From the NCBI GenBank assembly GCA_015229045.1, contig JADGCJ010000105.1:1-11307 (forward strand): a stretch of DNA of 11,307 bases, given 5' to 3'. The notes below the pieces were generated by a model, which was not told the DNA's origin, made no database searches, and saw only the letters and a list, made by a program, of their open reading frames with translations. This document shows, piece by piece, positions 1 to 6,983 of this stretch. The stretch's first letter is position 1; the number at the start of each line of letters is the position of its first letter. A program made the translations under genes and the position numbers. The stretch is from Magnetococcales bacterium. Its GTDB lineage: Bacteria > Pseudomonadota > Magnetococcia > Magnetococcales > DC0425bin3.

Positions 1-328
1 CAACCACACAGTACTGCACACAGTGAAATCATTAAAATTTCCAGCAAGTTATGAAGACTGGCGTTTCCCGTCCTGGGATCCTTCAATGACTCGAAACACG
101 TTGCAAATTTCTCCATGGCTCTCTCCATTACCAGCGATTAACGTAATGGAGTCAGATTTGACCGAGTTCCGTGGATCGCACAAGGTTTTTCTGTCGGTGT
201 CAAGAACTGTCAAATGCGATTGCCCTGACGTTTCGGAGCGCCGGTGTTGCGTTATCGGCAAAGTTGGGGTAGTAAGATGGCAGGTTGTCGATCGACTTGA
301 TCGTGTCTGAATAGAGGAGCCTGAAGGC
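1..328. other. Non-coding leader upstream of the methyltransferase gene
   Basis: I see no convincing gene here; the open frames on both strands lack recognisable domains. It is less GC-rich than the coding DNA that follows. It contains a 9-bp inverted repeat at 123-151, two TGTCAA direct repeats exactly 10 bases apart (198-203 and 208-213) with a related TGTCGG at 192-197, and a perfect 10-bp palindrome GTCGATCGAC at 287-296. Promoter candidates are weak: TTGACC at 158-163 has no good -10 at the right distance, and TTGCGT (247-252) with TAGTAA (270-275) has a 17-base spacer but a mediocre match. A clear ribosome-binding site, AGGAG at 315-319, lies nine bases before the ATG at 329. Confidence 0.5.
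123..151. repeat. 9-bp perfect inverted repeat (hairpin or operator candidate)
   Basis: CTCCATTAC at 123-131 is the exact reverse complement of GTAATGGAG at 143-151, with an 11-base loop between them. No T-run follows on either strand, so it does not look like an intrinsic terminator. It lies about 180 bases before the methyltransferase start and could be a protein-binding site or part of a transcript leader. Its function is unknown. Confidence 0.45.
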
Positions 329-979
329 ATGTCATCGGATTTGGCGCTCGCACGAAAAAACATGGTGCAATCCCAGGTGGTCCCCAACCGGGTGACCCAT
401 CCTGATCTGCTCGCGGCTCTGCGTACGCTCCCCAGAGAGCGGTTCTTAGACAGCGCCTTCCAAGAGTATGCCTACTCGGACTATCCGATTCCCCTGGGAG
501 CGACGGGGCGTCATTGTCTCCTCCCCGTTCAGTTGGCCTGGATGATTCAGGCCCTGGAGAGCGGCCAGGGGGATAAAATACTCGTCGTCGGGGCTGGCAC
601 CGGCTATGAGGCAACACTTCTCGCCCGTATGGGGCGCCGGGTTTATGCCTTGGAGTCCGACCCCCTTCTGGCCGCCCTGGGTCAGGAGGCCACTGCCGGA
701 ACCACCGTCACCTGGCGCGTACGTGACCTCAAGGAGGGCTGGCCTGAGGTGTCGCCGTTCGGGGGCATTCTTTTTTGTGGCTCGGTAACACATATCCCGG
801 CCTTTTGTCAGCAACAAATGGCCCGGGATGGCACCCTGGTTGCCATCGTCGGTCAACCCCATGCGTCGGTGATGCACGCCAAACGGCTCTCCGGAAGCGG
901 CGGCCCTGAAGAGATACTCTTTGAAACGGTGGCCACCCCCTTGCCAGGTCTGGAGCAACCCGTCGCCTTTGAAATTTAG
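329..979 (+). CDS. Protein-L-isoaspartate O-methyltransferase-like protein (SAM-dependent)
   Basis: 216 residues, the usual length for this family. It is a class I SAM-dependent methyltransferase related to PIMT, the cytoplasmic enzyme that repairs isoaspartyl residues in damaged proteins. The N-terminal helix (about residues 8-45: RKNMVQSQ, then LPRERFL) is typical. Motif I, VVGAGTGY, lies at 86-93, the acidic SAM-ribose position at ALES (107-110), motif II around GGILFCG (145-151), and the strand DGTLVAIVG at 167-175. The canonical TISQP-type segment that carries the substrate-site serine in E. coli Pcm is missing; residues 57-67 read GATGRHCLLPV instead. This resembles the alphaproteobacterial PIMT-like branch often found near tolC, although no tolC is visible here. 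PIMT activity is therefore uncertain. The ATG is fixed by AGGAG nine bases upstream. The gene appears to stand alone. Confidence 0.85.
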   Translation: MSSDLALARKNMVQSQVVPNRVTHPDLLAALRTLPRERFLDSAFQEYAYSDYPIPLGATGRHCLLPVQLAWMIQALESGQGDKILVVGAGTGYEATLLARMGRRVYALESDPLLAALGQEATAGTTVTWRVRDLKEGWPEVSPFGGILFCGSVTHIPAFCQQQMARDGTLVAIVGQPHASVMHAKRLSGSGGPEEILFETVATPLPGLEQPVAFEI

Positions 980-1004
980 GCCTGATGGGGCGCTGCTGAA
1001 AGGT

Positions 1005-1040
1005 CGTGAAAGATTAAGAGTCGCTGCACAACTTTCACGG
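1005..1040 (-). repeat. Copy 1 of a dispersed hairpin repeat
   Basis: Read on the minus strand from 1040 to 1012, this matches 4449-4479 on the plus strand closely: both begin CCGTGAAAGT and share GCAGCGACTCT, with changes mainly at TTG/CGC-type positions. In the minus-strand reading AGTTGT and GCGACT flank a GCA loop and can pair fully if G-U pairs are allowed. This copy also has an outer 8-bp inverted repeat, CGTGAAAG (1005-1012) and CTTTCACG (1032-1039), which could form an alternative hairpin. It lies just after the methyltransferase stop. No T-run follows on the plus strand, so a terminator role is weak. It is probably a small intergenic repeat element. Confidence 0.55.
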
Positions 1041-1071
1041 TAGAAGTGCGGGCAAAGGTGTGATTTTTTCA

Positions 1072-1099
1072 TTGCCAAGGTGGAGGGATTTGTTAGAAT
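1072..1099 (+). promoter_or_regulatory. Sigma-70-type extended -10 promoter for the membrane protein-lysC transcript
   Basis: A -35 box TTGCCA (1072-1077) is followed after 16 bases by TAGAAT (1094-1099), with a TG at 1091-1092 in the extended -10 position. Transcription would start near 1106, giving an untranslated leader of about 50 bases before the ATG at 1156. This is the best promoter match I noticed on the plus strand. Confidence 0.5.
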
Positions 1100-1155
1100 G
1101 ACGGGCTGTGCAGGGTTTTGGGTGTTTTCCGGCTTGGTCTGCTGACTGTGGTGCC

Positions 1156-1440
1156 ATGGAAAAGAATATTGCCCAACAAGTATCAGAGAGCTTCCGCTAC
1201 TATCTGGAGGGCGAGGTCTACTACGGATGGGCGTTTGTTGCGTTTCTGCTCATCCTGGCAGTGGTCTTGGGCGTCTATCTCCTCAAACTGCACAGACAAC
1301 AGCTGGCAAGAGAAGCAAAGCTCATCGAAAAAGCCGAAGAGAGGGCCACCAAGAAAAGGCCCGTTGTGAAGATGCCTCCCCCTAATATCGTGCTCGGGAC
1401 CAGGGAAGCCAGGGATCGTTTCAAAAACAAGAAGATATAA
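1156..1440 (+). CDS. Small single-pass membrane protein of unknown function
   Basis: 94 residues; I do not recognise the family. A polar, amphipathic start (residues 1-21) is followed by one hydrophobic span (about 22-43, YYGWAFVAF through VLGVYLL). A strongly basic, charged helix likely to lie in the cytoplasm comes next (44-68), then a proline-rich stretch (KMPPPN at 72-77) and a basic tail ending FKNKKI. There is no signal peptidase site. The ATG at 1156 was chosen because the in-frame GTG at 1108 sits at the expected transcript start and has no ribosome-binding site. The chosen start has only a weak Shine-Dalgarno, so expression may be low. It ends 14 bases before lysC and probably shares its transcript. 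Residues 44-68 may be a short coiled coil, but any role linked to aspartate kinase is conjecture. Confidence 0.65.
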   Translation: MEKNIAQQVSESFRYYLEGEVYYGWAFVAFLLILAVVLGVYLLKLHRQQLAREAKLIEKAEERATKKRPVVKMPPPNIVLGTREARDRFKNKKI

Positions 1441-1454
1441 AAGCGGATACGAGC

Positions 1455-2693
1455 GTGACCCTCATTGTGCAAAAATACGGCGGAACCTCCGTCGCCAACA
1501 TTGAACGTATCAAGAACGTCGCTACCAGGGCAATCGCGGCTCACCGCGCCGGCAATCGGGTGGTGGTCGCCGTCTCGGCCATGGCCGGGGAGACCGATCG
1601 CCTGGTGGGCCTGGTAGAAGGAATCACCCGCTCCTACAACAGACGCGAATATGATGTCGTCGTCTCGGCCGGAGAACAGGTCTCTATCGGTCTGCTGGCC
1701 ATCGCCATCGAAGCACAGGGGTGCAAAGCGAAGTCCTATCTTGGCTGGCAAGTGCGGTTCATGACCGACAACTCCTTCAGCAAGGCTCGCATCCAGGAGG
1801 TGGAAGGCAGCAAGATTCACCAGGATCTCCAGGCGGGATACATTGTGGTCGTGGCCGGTTTCCAGGGTATCGACGCCGATGGCAACATCACAACCCTGGG
1901 GCGCGGTGGATCGGATACCTCGGCGGTGGCCCTGGCCGCCGCACTCAAAGCCGACCGCTGCGATATCTACACCGATGTCGACGGCGTCTACACCACCGAT
2001 CCCCGCATCGAGCCCAAAGCACGCAAACTGGACCAAATCTCCTACGACGAGATGCTGGAAATGGCATCCCTGGGTGCCAAGGTTCTGCAAACACGCTCGG
2101 TCGAACTGGCCAAAAAATATTCTGTCCCGGTTCGTGTTCTCTCCTCCCTGGAAGAGGGCACCGGAACCCTGCTGACTGAGGAAAATTCGACGATGGAACA
2201 AGTTCTTGTCTCTGGAATTACCTATAGCAAGAATGAAGCGAAAATCACGGTCATGGGCCTGCCCGACCGCCCCGGCGTGGCGGCGGCCGTGTTCGGCGCC
2301 CTGTCGGCTGCCAACACCAATGTGGACATGATCATCCAGAACGTCTCTGCCAGTGGGGAGACCGACCTCACTTTTACCGTGCCCAAGTCCGATTTTCGCC
2401 AGGCCCTGGAGGTTCTGGAGAACGCCATCGGCAAGATCGGGGCGCGTGAAATTCGGGGCAACTCCGAAATCGCCAAGGTTTCGGCCGTCGGCGTCGGCAT
2501 GCGCTCCCACTCGGGTGTGGCACAAAAAATGTTCGATGCCCTCTCCAAAGAGAACATCAACATCCAAATGATCTCGACCTCCGAAATCAAGATTTCGGTG
2601 GTCATGGATGAGAAGTATACCGAACTGGCGGTCCGCACCCTGCATGATGCCTTCGAGTTGCACAAGGAGTCAGGGGATCACGTCAGCCGTTGA
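1455..2693 (+). CDS. lysC: Aspartate kinase (aspartokinase)
   Basis: 412 residues, normal for a monofunctional aspartokinase. It phosphorylates aspartate to aspartyl-phosphate, the first step toward lysine, threonine, methionine and diaminopimelate. The kinase domain shows KYGGTSV (7-13), SAGE (71-74), TTLGRGGSDTSA (146-157), the nucleotide-site segment TDVDGVYTTDPR (173-184) and LEMASLGAKVL (201-211). Two ACT regulatory domains follow at about 262-325 (with LPDRPG at 269-274 and QNVS at 295-298) and 340-405, arranged as in lysine- and threonine-inhibited enzymes. The start is GTG at 1455, with a modest GGA seven bases upstream; it places the KYGG motif at the usual position. It follows the small membrane protein by 14 bases, probably in one transcript, and is closed by a terminator at 2724-2756. 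An internal start at codon 247 may also produce a separate ACT-only subunit. Confidence 0.95.
   Translation: MTLIVQKYGGTSVANIERIKNVATRAIAAHRAGNRVVVAVSAMAGETDRLVGLVEGITRSYNRREYDVVVSAGEQVSIGLLAIAIEAQGCKAKSYLGWQVRFMTDNSFSKARIQEVEGSKIHQDLQAGYIVVVAGFQGIDADGNITTLGRGGSDTSAVALAAALKADRCDIYTDVDGVYTTDPRIEPKARKLDQISYDEMLEMASLGAKVLQTRSVELAKKYSVPVRVLSSLEEGTGTLLTEENSTMEQVLVSGITYSKNEAKITVMGLPDRPGVAAAVFGALSAANTNVDMIIQNVSASGETDLTFTVPKSDFRQALEVLENAIGKIGAREIRGNSEIAKVSAVGVGMRSHSGVAQKMFDALSKENINIQMISTSEIKISVVMDEKYTELAVRTLHDAFELHKESGDHVSR
2178..2195 (+). promoter_or_regulatory. Candidate internal ribosome-binding site and start for an aspartokinase beta subunit
   Basis: GAGGA at 2178-2182 lies ten bases before ATG 2193-2195, which is codon 247 of lysC. 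The frame would give a 166-residue protein beginning MEQVLVSG and holding both ACT domains. In Corynebacterium and Bacillus aspartokinases a beta subunit is made from an internal start at nearly the same place; the Corynebacterium one begins with a similar MEE sequence. This Shine-Dalgarno is stronger than that of the full-length GTG start. Use of this start is inferred. Confidence 0.4.
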
Positions 2694-2723
2694 TGCCTGT
2701 TCTTGTCATGAGGAAGATCAGGG

Positions 2724-2756
2724 CGGGGTGGCCATCCGGTCGCCCCGTTCGTTTTT
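2724..2756 (+). terminator. Rho-independent terminator after lysC
   Basis: CGGGGTGGCC (2724-2733) pairs with GGTCGCCCCG (2738-2747) across an ATCC loop, giving a 10-bp GC-rich stem with two G-U pairs. It is followed by TTCG and TTTTT (2752-2756). It starts 30 bases after the lysC stop, so lysC and cimA are probably separate transcripts. No clear promoter for cimA is visible in 2757-2800. Confidence 0.65.
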
Positions 2757-2806
2757 GGCAAGAGATCGCCATCCCGAGCGATTAAACCTGGAATAACGAT
2801 TGAACG

Positions 2807-4420
2807 ATGCAAACCACAACAACCCCTCTCCTCATTTATGACACCACCTTGCGCGATGGCGCCCAAAGCGAGGATGTCAGCTTTTCCGTTGCGGACAAGT
2901 TGCGTATCACCGAACGTCTCGACGACCTGGGTATCGATGTCATCGAAGGGGGATGGCCGGGATCCAATCCCAAGGATGTGGAGTATTTCCTCCAGGTACG
3001 CCATCTGCGCCTGAAAAATGCCCGCATCGCCGCCTTCGGCTCAACCCGACGTGCCGATACAACCGTCGCCACGGATCCCGTCTTGCAAAGCCTCCTGCGC
3101 GCAGAGACAAGCGTGGTGACCATCTTTGGCAAAAGCTGGAATCTTCACGTGCGCAAGGCACTGGAAATCTCCCTGGAAGCCAATCTGGAACTGATCCACG
3201 AATCGGTCAGCTATCTCAAACGACACGTCGATACCGTTTATTACGACGCCGAACACTTTTTTGATGGCTTCAAGGCAGATGGCGCGTATGCCCTGCGCAC
3301 CCTCCAGGCCGCCCGGGATGGCGGCGCCGATTGCCTCGTGCTGTGCGACACCAACGGCGGAACCTCCCTGCACGAGATTCCGGTCATCATTGCCCAGGCA
3401 GCCACGCTGGGGACGCCTCTGGGCATTCACTGCCACAATGACGGAGGGCTGGCTGCGGCCAATACCCTGCTCGCGGTCCAGGCCGGCGTCGTCCATGTCC
3501 AGGGAACCATCAATGGCCTGGGCGAGCGCTGCGGCAATGCCGACCTGACAACCGTCATCCCCAATCTGGCCCTGAAAATGCGCCGCCCGCTGCGCATGCA
3601 AAGCGCACAGGTGCAATCCTTGACAACCATCAGCCGTTTTGTCAACGAAATGGCCAATCGGTCGTCGCAAAAAAATCAACCCTTTGTCGGGGCGTCGGCC
3701 TTTGCCCACAAAGGGGGGATCCATGTCTCGGCCATCCTCAAGGATGCCCTGACCTACGAACACATCACCCCGGAAAGCGTGGGGAACCGGCAACGGGTTT
3801 TGGTCTCCGAACAGGCCGGACGCAGCAACCTTTTTTACAAGCTGAAAAAATTCGGCATCGATGATCTGGATCAGAATGATCCGCGCATCCTCCAACTCCT
3901 CAGCGACATCAAAGAGCTGGAGCATAAGGGGTACCAGTTTGACGGCGCCGAGGCCAGTTTCGAGCTGCGGGCGCGCCGTGCCCTGGGACAAATTCCCGAC
4001 TATTTCACCCTGCAGGGGTTCCGGGTCATCGACGAACGCCGCGAAGAGGCCGATGGCAACATCTCGGATGCCAGCGTCAAGGTCTCGGTGGGCGGCCATG
4101 TCGAACACACCGCCGCCGAAGGCAGAGGCCCGGTCAATGCCCTCGATACGGCCTTGCGCAAGGCTCTGACCCGTTTCTACGCCAATTTGCGAGAGGTGAC
4201 CCTCTCGGATTTCAAGGTCAGAATCATCTCCGATGGCGGAACAGCGGCCCAGGTACGGGTGCAGATCGAATCCAGAGACCAGACCGATCGCTGGGGAACC
4301 GTGGGCACATCGGAAAATATTATCGCGGCGGCCTACCAGGCCCTGGTGGATGCCGTGGTTTATAAACTATACAAGGATCATACCCCGGCCCTGAATGGCA
4401 AGAATCCCGGGGAGGTCTGA
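2807..4420 (+). CDS. cimA: (R)-citramalate synthase
   Basis: 537 residues, typical of the long citramalate synthase family (related to, but distinct from, 2-isopropylmalate synthase). It condenses pyruvate with acetyl-CoA to citramalate, which is then converted to 2-oxobutyrate for isoleucine without threonine. The TIM barrel opens with [16 protein letters not shown] (11-26); 2-isopropylmalate synthases normally have DGEQ at this point. The metal-binding HCHND lies at 208-212 and the family motif [11 protein letters not shown] at 237-247. A C-terminal LeuA-type dimer and allosteric domain occupies about 400-525 and probably binds isoleucine. The ATG at 2807 sits just before the barrel; the ribosome-binding site (GGAATAACGA) is weak. 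The match to CimA rather than LeuA or homocitrate synthase is strong by overall sequence. Confidence 0.92.
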   Translation: MQTTTTPLLIYDTTLRDGAQSEDVSFSVADKLRITERLDDLGIDVIEGGWPGSNPKDVEYFLQVRHLRLKNARIAAFGSTRRADTTVATDPVLQSLLRAETSVVTIFGKSWNLHVRKALEISLEANLELIHESVSYLKRHVDTVYYDAEHFFDGFKADGAYALRTLQAARDGGADCLVLCDTNGGTSLHEIPVIIAQAATLGTPLGIHCHNDGGLAAANTLLAVQAGVVHVQGTINGLGERCGNADLTTVIPNLALKMRRPLRMQSAQVQSLTTISRFVNEMANRSSQKNQPFVGASAFAHKGGIHVSAILKDALTYEHITPESVGNRQRVLVSEQAGRSNLFYKLKKFGIDDLDQNDPRILQLLSDIKELEHKGYQFDGAEASFELRARRALGQIPDYFTLQGFRVIDERREEADGNISDASVKVSVGGHVEHTAAEGRGPVNALDTALRKALTRFYANLREVTLSDFKVRIISDGGTAAQVRVQIESRDQTDRWGTVGTSENIIAAAYQALVDAVVYKLYKDHTPALNGKNPGEV

Positions 4421-4448
4421 TCGGTTTGCTACAGGCAGGTCGGTGTTA

Positions 4449-4480
4449 CCGTGAAAGTCGCGCAGCGACTCTCATGATCG
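4449..4480 (+). repeat. Copy 2 of a dispersed hairpin repeat
   Basis: This is the plus-strand counterpart of 1012-1040. AGTCGC (4456-4461) and GCGACT (4465-4470) form a perfect 6-bp stem around GCA. It can extend outward through one A-C mismatch to TGA/TCA and further by a G-U and a C-G pair, about 12 positions in all. It lies in the 136-base gap between cimA and the PII gene. There is no T-run after it, so it is not a classical terminator. The outer arms present in copy 1 are absent here. Confidence 0.55.
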
Positions 4481-4482
4481 GA

Positions 4483-4503
4483 GGGGGGAGTGAGGCTTCC
4501 CCC
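4483..4503 (+). other. GC-rich hairpin in the PII gene leader
   Basis: GGGGGGAG (4483-4490) pairs with CTTCCCCC (4496-4503), an 8-bp stem with one G-U pair and a five-base loop. It follows the repeat hairpin directly and ends 53 bases before the PII start. No U-tract follows. It could pause transcription or protect the cimA 3' end; its role is unknown. Confidence 0.35.
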
Positions 4504-4511
4504 ATCCATGA

Positions 4512-4895
<384 letters not shown>

Positions 4896-4941
4896 CGCAA
4901 TAAAATTTCGCCGAGGCTTCGCCCCAAACTCCCCCGGAAGA

Positions 4942-5054
4942 GGTGGTCTGCTCTCCCCCTCCCGGGTGGGTGGCGGGTTGCGTCAGGCTTCCGCCGACAG
5001 GGAGCGCCCCGGTCTTCTGGACCACCAGGTCGCGTCGGGCCGTCCCGGCTCTTT
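4942..5054 (+). other. GC-rich, possibly structured gap before the sulfate operon
   Basis: The gap from 4896 to 5080 holds no gene. GGTGGTC (4942-4948) complements GACCACC (5020-5026). Nested inside are CTCCC (4959-4963) with GGGAG (5000-5004) and GGCGG (4972-4976) with CCGCC (4991-4995), so an extended hairpin with internal loops is possible. A second small hairpin follows: GTCGGG (5034-5039) and CCCGGC (5044-5049) around CCGT, then TCTTT, which could weakly terminate the PII transcript. AGGTC (5027-5031) and GACCT (5055-5059) enclose it. I do not recognise a known riboswitch class. GC-rich DNA makes chance pairing likely. Confidence 0.3.
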
Positions 5055-5080
5055 GACCTCCCTTTGCATTGGGTCACAGT

Positions 5081-6106
5081 GTGCGGCGAAGTATTCGTTT
5101 TTATTTAATTATTCTGTTGAGTTTTCCGGGTATTGCAGGAACCGTCGCGACGCCCGCCCGTGCCGACAGCACAATCCTCAACGTCTCCTACGATCCGACC
5201 CGGGAACTCTACCAGGAGTTCAATGCGGCCTTCGTCCGGTTCTGGAAAAACCAAACCGGGGAGACGGTGGTCGTGCGCCAGTCGCACGGCGGATCGGCCA
5301 GCCAGGCGCGGGCCGTCATGGATGGCCTGGCCGCCGATGTGGTCACCCTTGCCCTGGCCTACGACATCGATGCCCTGGCCGAGCGCCAGCTCCTGGCCAA
5401 GGATTGGCAGACACGCCTGCCCCATGACAGCACCCCCTGCACATCGTCCATCGTTTTTCTGGTGCGCAAAGGTAATCCCAAAGGGGTCAAAGATTGGAAT
5501 GATCTCGTCCGCCCGGGCGTCCAGGTGATCACCCCCAACCCCAAGACCTCGGGCGGAGCGCGCTGGAACTATCTCGCTGCCTGGGGATGGGCAGAGGAGC
5601 AGTTTGGAGGCGACCAGACCAGGGTTACCGGATATATGGGCCGCTTGTTGGCGCAGGTGCCGATCCTCGATTCCGGCGCCCGGGGATCGACCACCACCTT
5701 TGCCAAGCGCGGCATCGGCGATGTGCTGCTGGCCTGGGAAAACGAGGCGATCCTCGCCATGGAAAAACTGGGGAGAAACGACCTGGAGATCATCAGACCC
5801 TCGCTCTCCATTCTGGCACAACCGCCGGTCGCCGTGGTCGATCGCCAGGTGGATGCACGGGGCACCCGCAAGGTGGCCGAGGCCTACCTGCGTCATCTCT
5901 ACTCTCCGGAAGGTCAGGAGATCATGGCCAGGCACCATTTTCGGCCAACCGACCCCGCCATCGCCGCCCAACATGCCCAAAAATTTCCTCCGCTCAAGCT
6001 GGTCACCATTCAGGAACGCTTCGGGGGATGGCAACAGGCACAACCGCGCCATTTTACCGATGGGGGAACATTCGACCAACTCCAGAAAACAAAACCAGCC
6101 CCATGA
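5081..6106 (+). CDS. sbp: Periplasmic sulfate-binding protein of an ABC transporter
   Basis: 341 residues from GTG 5081. It captures sulfate (possibly thiosulfate) in the periplasm and delivers it to CysTWA. A signal peptide is clear: basic MRRSIR, a hydrophobic core (7-19) and an ARA cleavage site before residue 29. The mature protein has NVSYDPTREL (34-43), QSHGGS (67-72), LVRKGNPKG (127-135) and the family signature NPKTSGGAR around 153-161, all typical of Sbp/CysP. The start is ambiguous: TTG 5069 in the same frame would add four residues, and neither has a strong ribosome-binding site. GTG 5081 gives the more typical signal peptide. Its stop overlaps the cysT start (ATGA). A weak TTGACC at 5053-5058 with CACAGT at 5075-5080 is the only promoter hint. 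Sbp versus CysP cannot be settled by eye. Confidence 0.93.
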   Translation: MRRSIRFYLIILLSFPGIAGTVATPARADSTILNVSYDPTRELYQEFNAAFVRFWKNQTGETVVVRQSHGGSASQARAVMDGLAADVVTLALAYDIDALAERQLLAKDWQTRLPHDSTPCTSSIVFLVRKGNPKGVKDWNDLVRPGVQVITPNPKTSGGARWNYLAAWGWAEEQFGGDQTRVTGYMGRLLAQVPILDSGARGSTTTFAKRGIGDVLLAWENEAILAMEKLGRNDLEIIRPSLSILAQPPVAVVDRQVDARGTRKVAEAYLRHLYSPEGQEIMARHHFRPTDPAIAAQHAQKFPPLKLVTIQERFGGWQQAQPRHFTDGGTFDQLQKTKPAP

Positions 6107-6978
6107 CCTCTCTTTTGTCATCCGGCTCCCCCTCTTCACCGAAGAGGCTCGGATTGCCAACCCATACCGGCGTTCTTCCCGGTTTTGGCCTGACGCTGGG
6201 GTTGACCATGTTTTACCTCTCCCTGCTCGTATTGGCACCTTTGGCTGGAATTTTTGTCAAGACGGCAGGCTTGAGCGGTGCCGAATTCCTGGCCAAGGCT
6301 TTCAGCGAACGTGCTCTGGCTGCCTATCGTCTGAGCTTTGGGGCAGCCCTGGCCGCTGCGACGATCAATGTTTTTGCCGGGGTGATGGTCGCCTGGATTC
6401 TGGTGCGCTATCGATTTTTTGGCAAAAAGGTGATCGATGCCCTGGTCGATCTCCCTTTTGCCCTGCCGACGGCGGTGGCGGGCATTGCCCTGACCTCGCT
6501 CTATGCCCCCAATGGTTGGCTCGGTTCCCGGCTTTTGCCCCTCGGCATCAAGGTCGCTTTTACCCCTTTGGGCATCGTTGTGGCGATGATTTTCATCGGC
6601 CTGCCGCTGGTGGTGCGCACGGTCGAGCCGGTCCTGCAAGACATTGACAGCGAAGTGGAAGAGGCAGCCCTGACCCTGGGCGCCACCCGGATCCGGGTCT
6701 TTGTTCGTGTCGTTTTGCCCATCCTGCTGCCTGCCATGCTGACCGGCTTTGCTCTCGCCTTTGCCCGGGGGCTGGGTGAGTATGGATCGGTCATTTTCAT
6801 TGCCGGCAACATGCCTGGCATTTCAGAAATTGCCCCTTTGCTCATCGTCATCCAGCTTGAACAGTACGATACTCCCGGCGCCACGGCCATCGCTGCGGTG
6901 ATGCTGGTGGCATCATTTCTTCTATTGATCATGATCAACACCTTGCAGGTCTGGCGCCGTCGCCGGATCGATCCTTGA
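6103..6978 (+). CDS. cysT: Sulfate ABC transporter permease CysT (CysU)
   Basis: 291 residues; one of two inner-membrane permeases that form the sulfate channel. About six membrane spans are visible: roughly 28-51, 76-100, 112-134, 146-170, 208-232 and 260-284. The cytoplasmic EAA loop that contacts CysA is at about 186-210 (EEAALTLGATR through LPILLP). Characteristic CysT segments include LPGFGLTLG near the first span and GLGEYGSVIFIAGNMPG. It begins at ATG 6103, overlapping the sbp stop by four bases (ATGA), with no Shine-Dalgarno of its own, so it is probably translated by coupling. The first 24 residues are a serine- and proline-rich extension before the conserved part. Confidence 0.95.
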   Translation: MTSLLSSGSPSSPKRLGLPTHTGVLPGFGLTLGLTMFYLSLLVLAPLAGIFVKTAGLSGAEFLAKAFSERALAAYRLSFGAALAAATINVFAGVMVAWILVRYRFFGKKVIDALVDLPFALPTAVAGIALTSLYAPNGWLGSRLLPLGIKVAFTPLGIVVAMIFIGLPLVVRTVEPVLQDIDSEVEEAALTLGATRIRVFVRVVLPILLPAMLTGFALAFARGLGEYGSVIFIAGNMPGISEIAPLLIVIQLEQYDTPGATAIAAVMLVASFLLLIMINTLQVWRRRRIDP

Positions 6979-6983
6979 CTGCC

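Noticed and set aside
1098..1145. A 15-codon leader peptide frame (ATG 1098, stop 1143-1145) with GGAGG at 1082-1086
   Set aside because: Its ATG overlaps the -10 box of a good promoter, so the transcript would begin after it; only transcription from further upstream could express it.
1275..2663. Long minus-strand frame opposite lysC
   Set aside because: Antisense shadow of a well-conserved kinase gene in GC-rich DNA; no recognisable domain.
3041..4108. Long minus-strand frame opposite cimA
   Set aside because: Antisense shadow of cimA; no family features and no start signals.
5587..6102. Open frame extending cysT upstream through most of sbp
   Set aside because: It is the shadow frame of sbp; cysT homology starts after ATG 6103, which overlaps the sbp stop.
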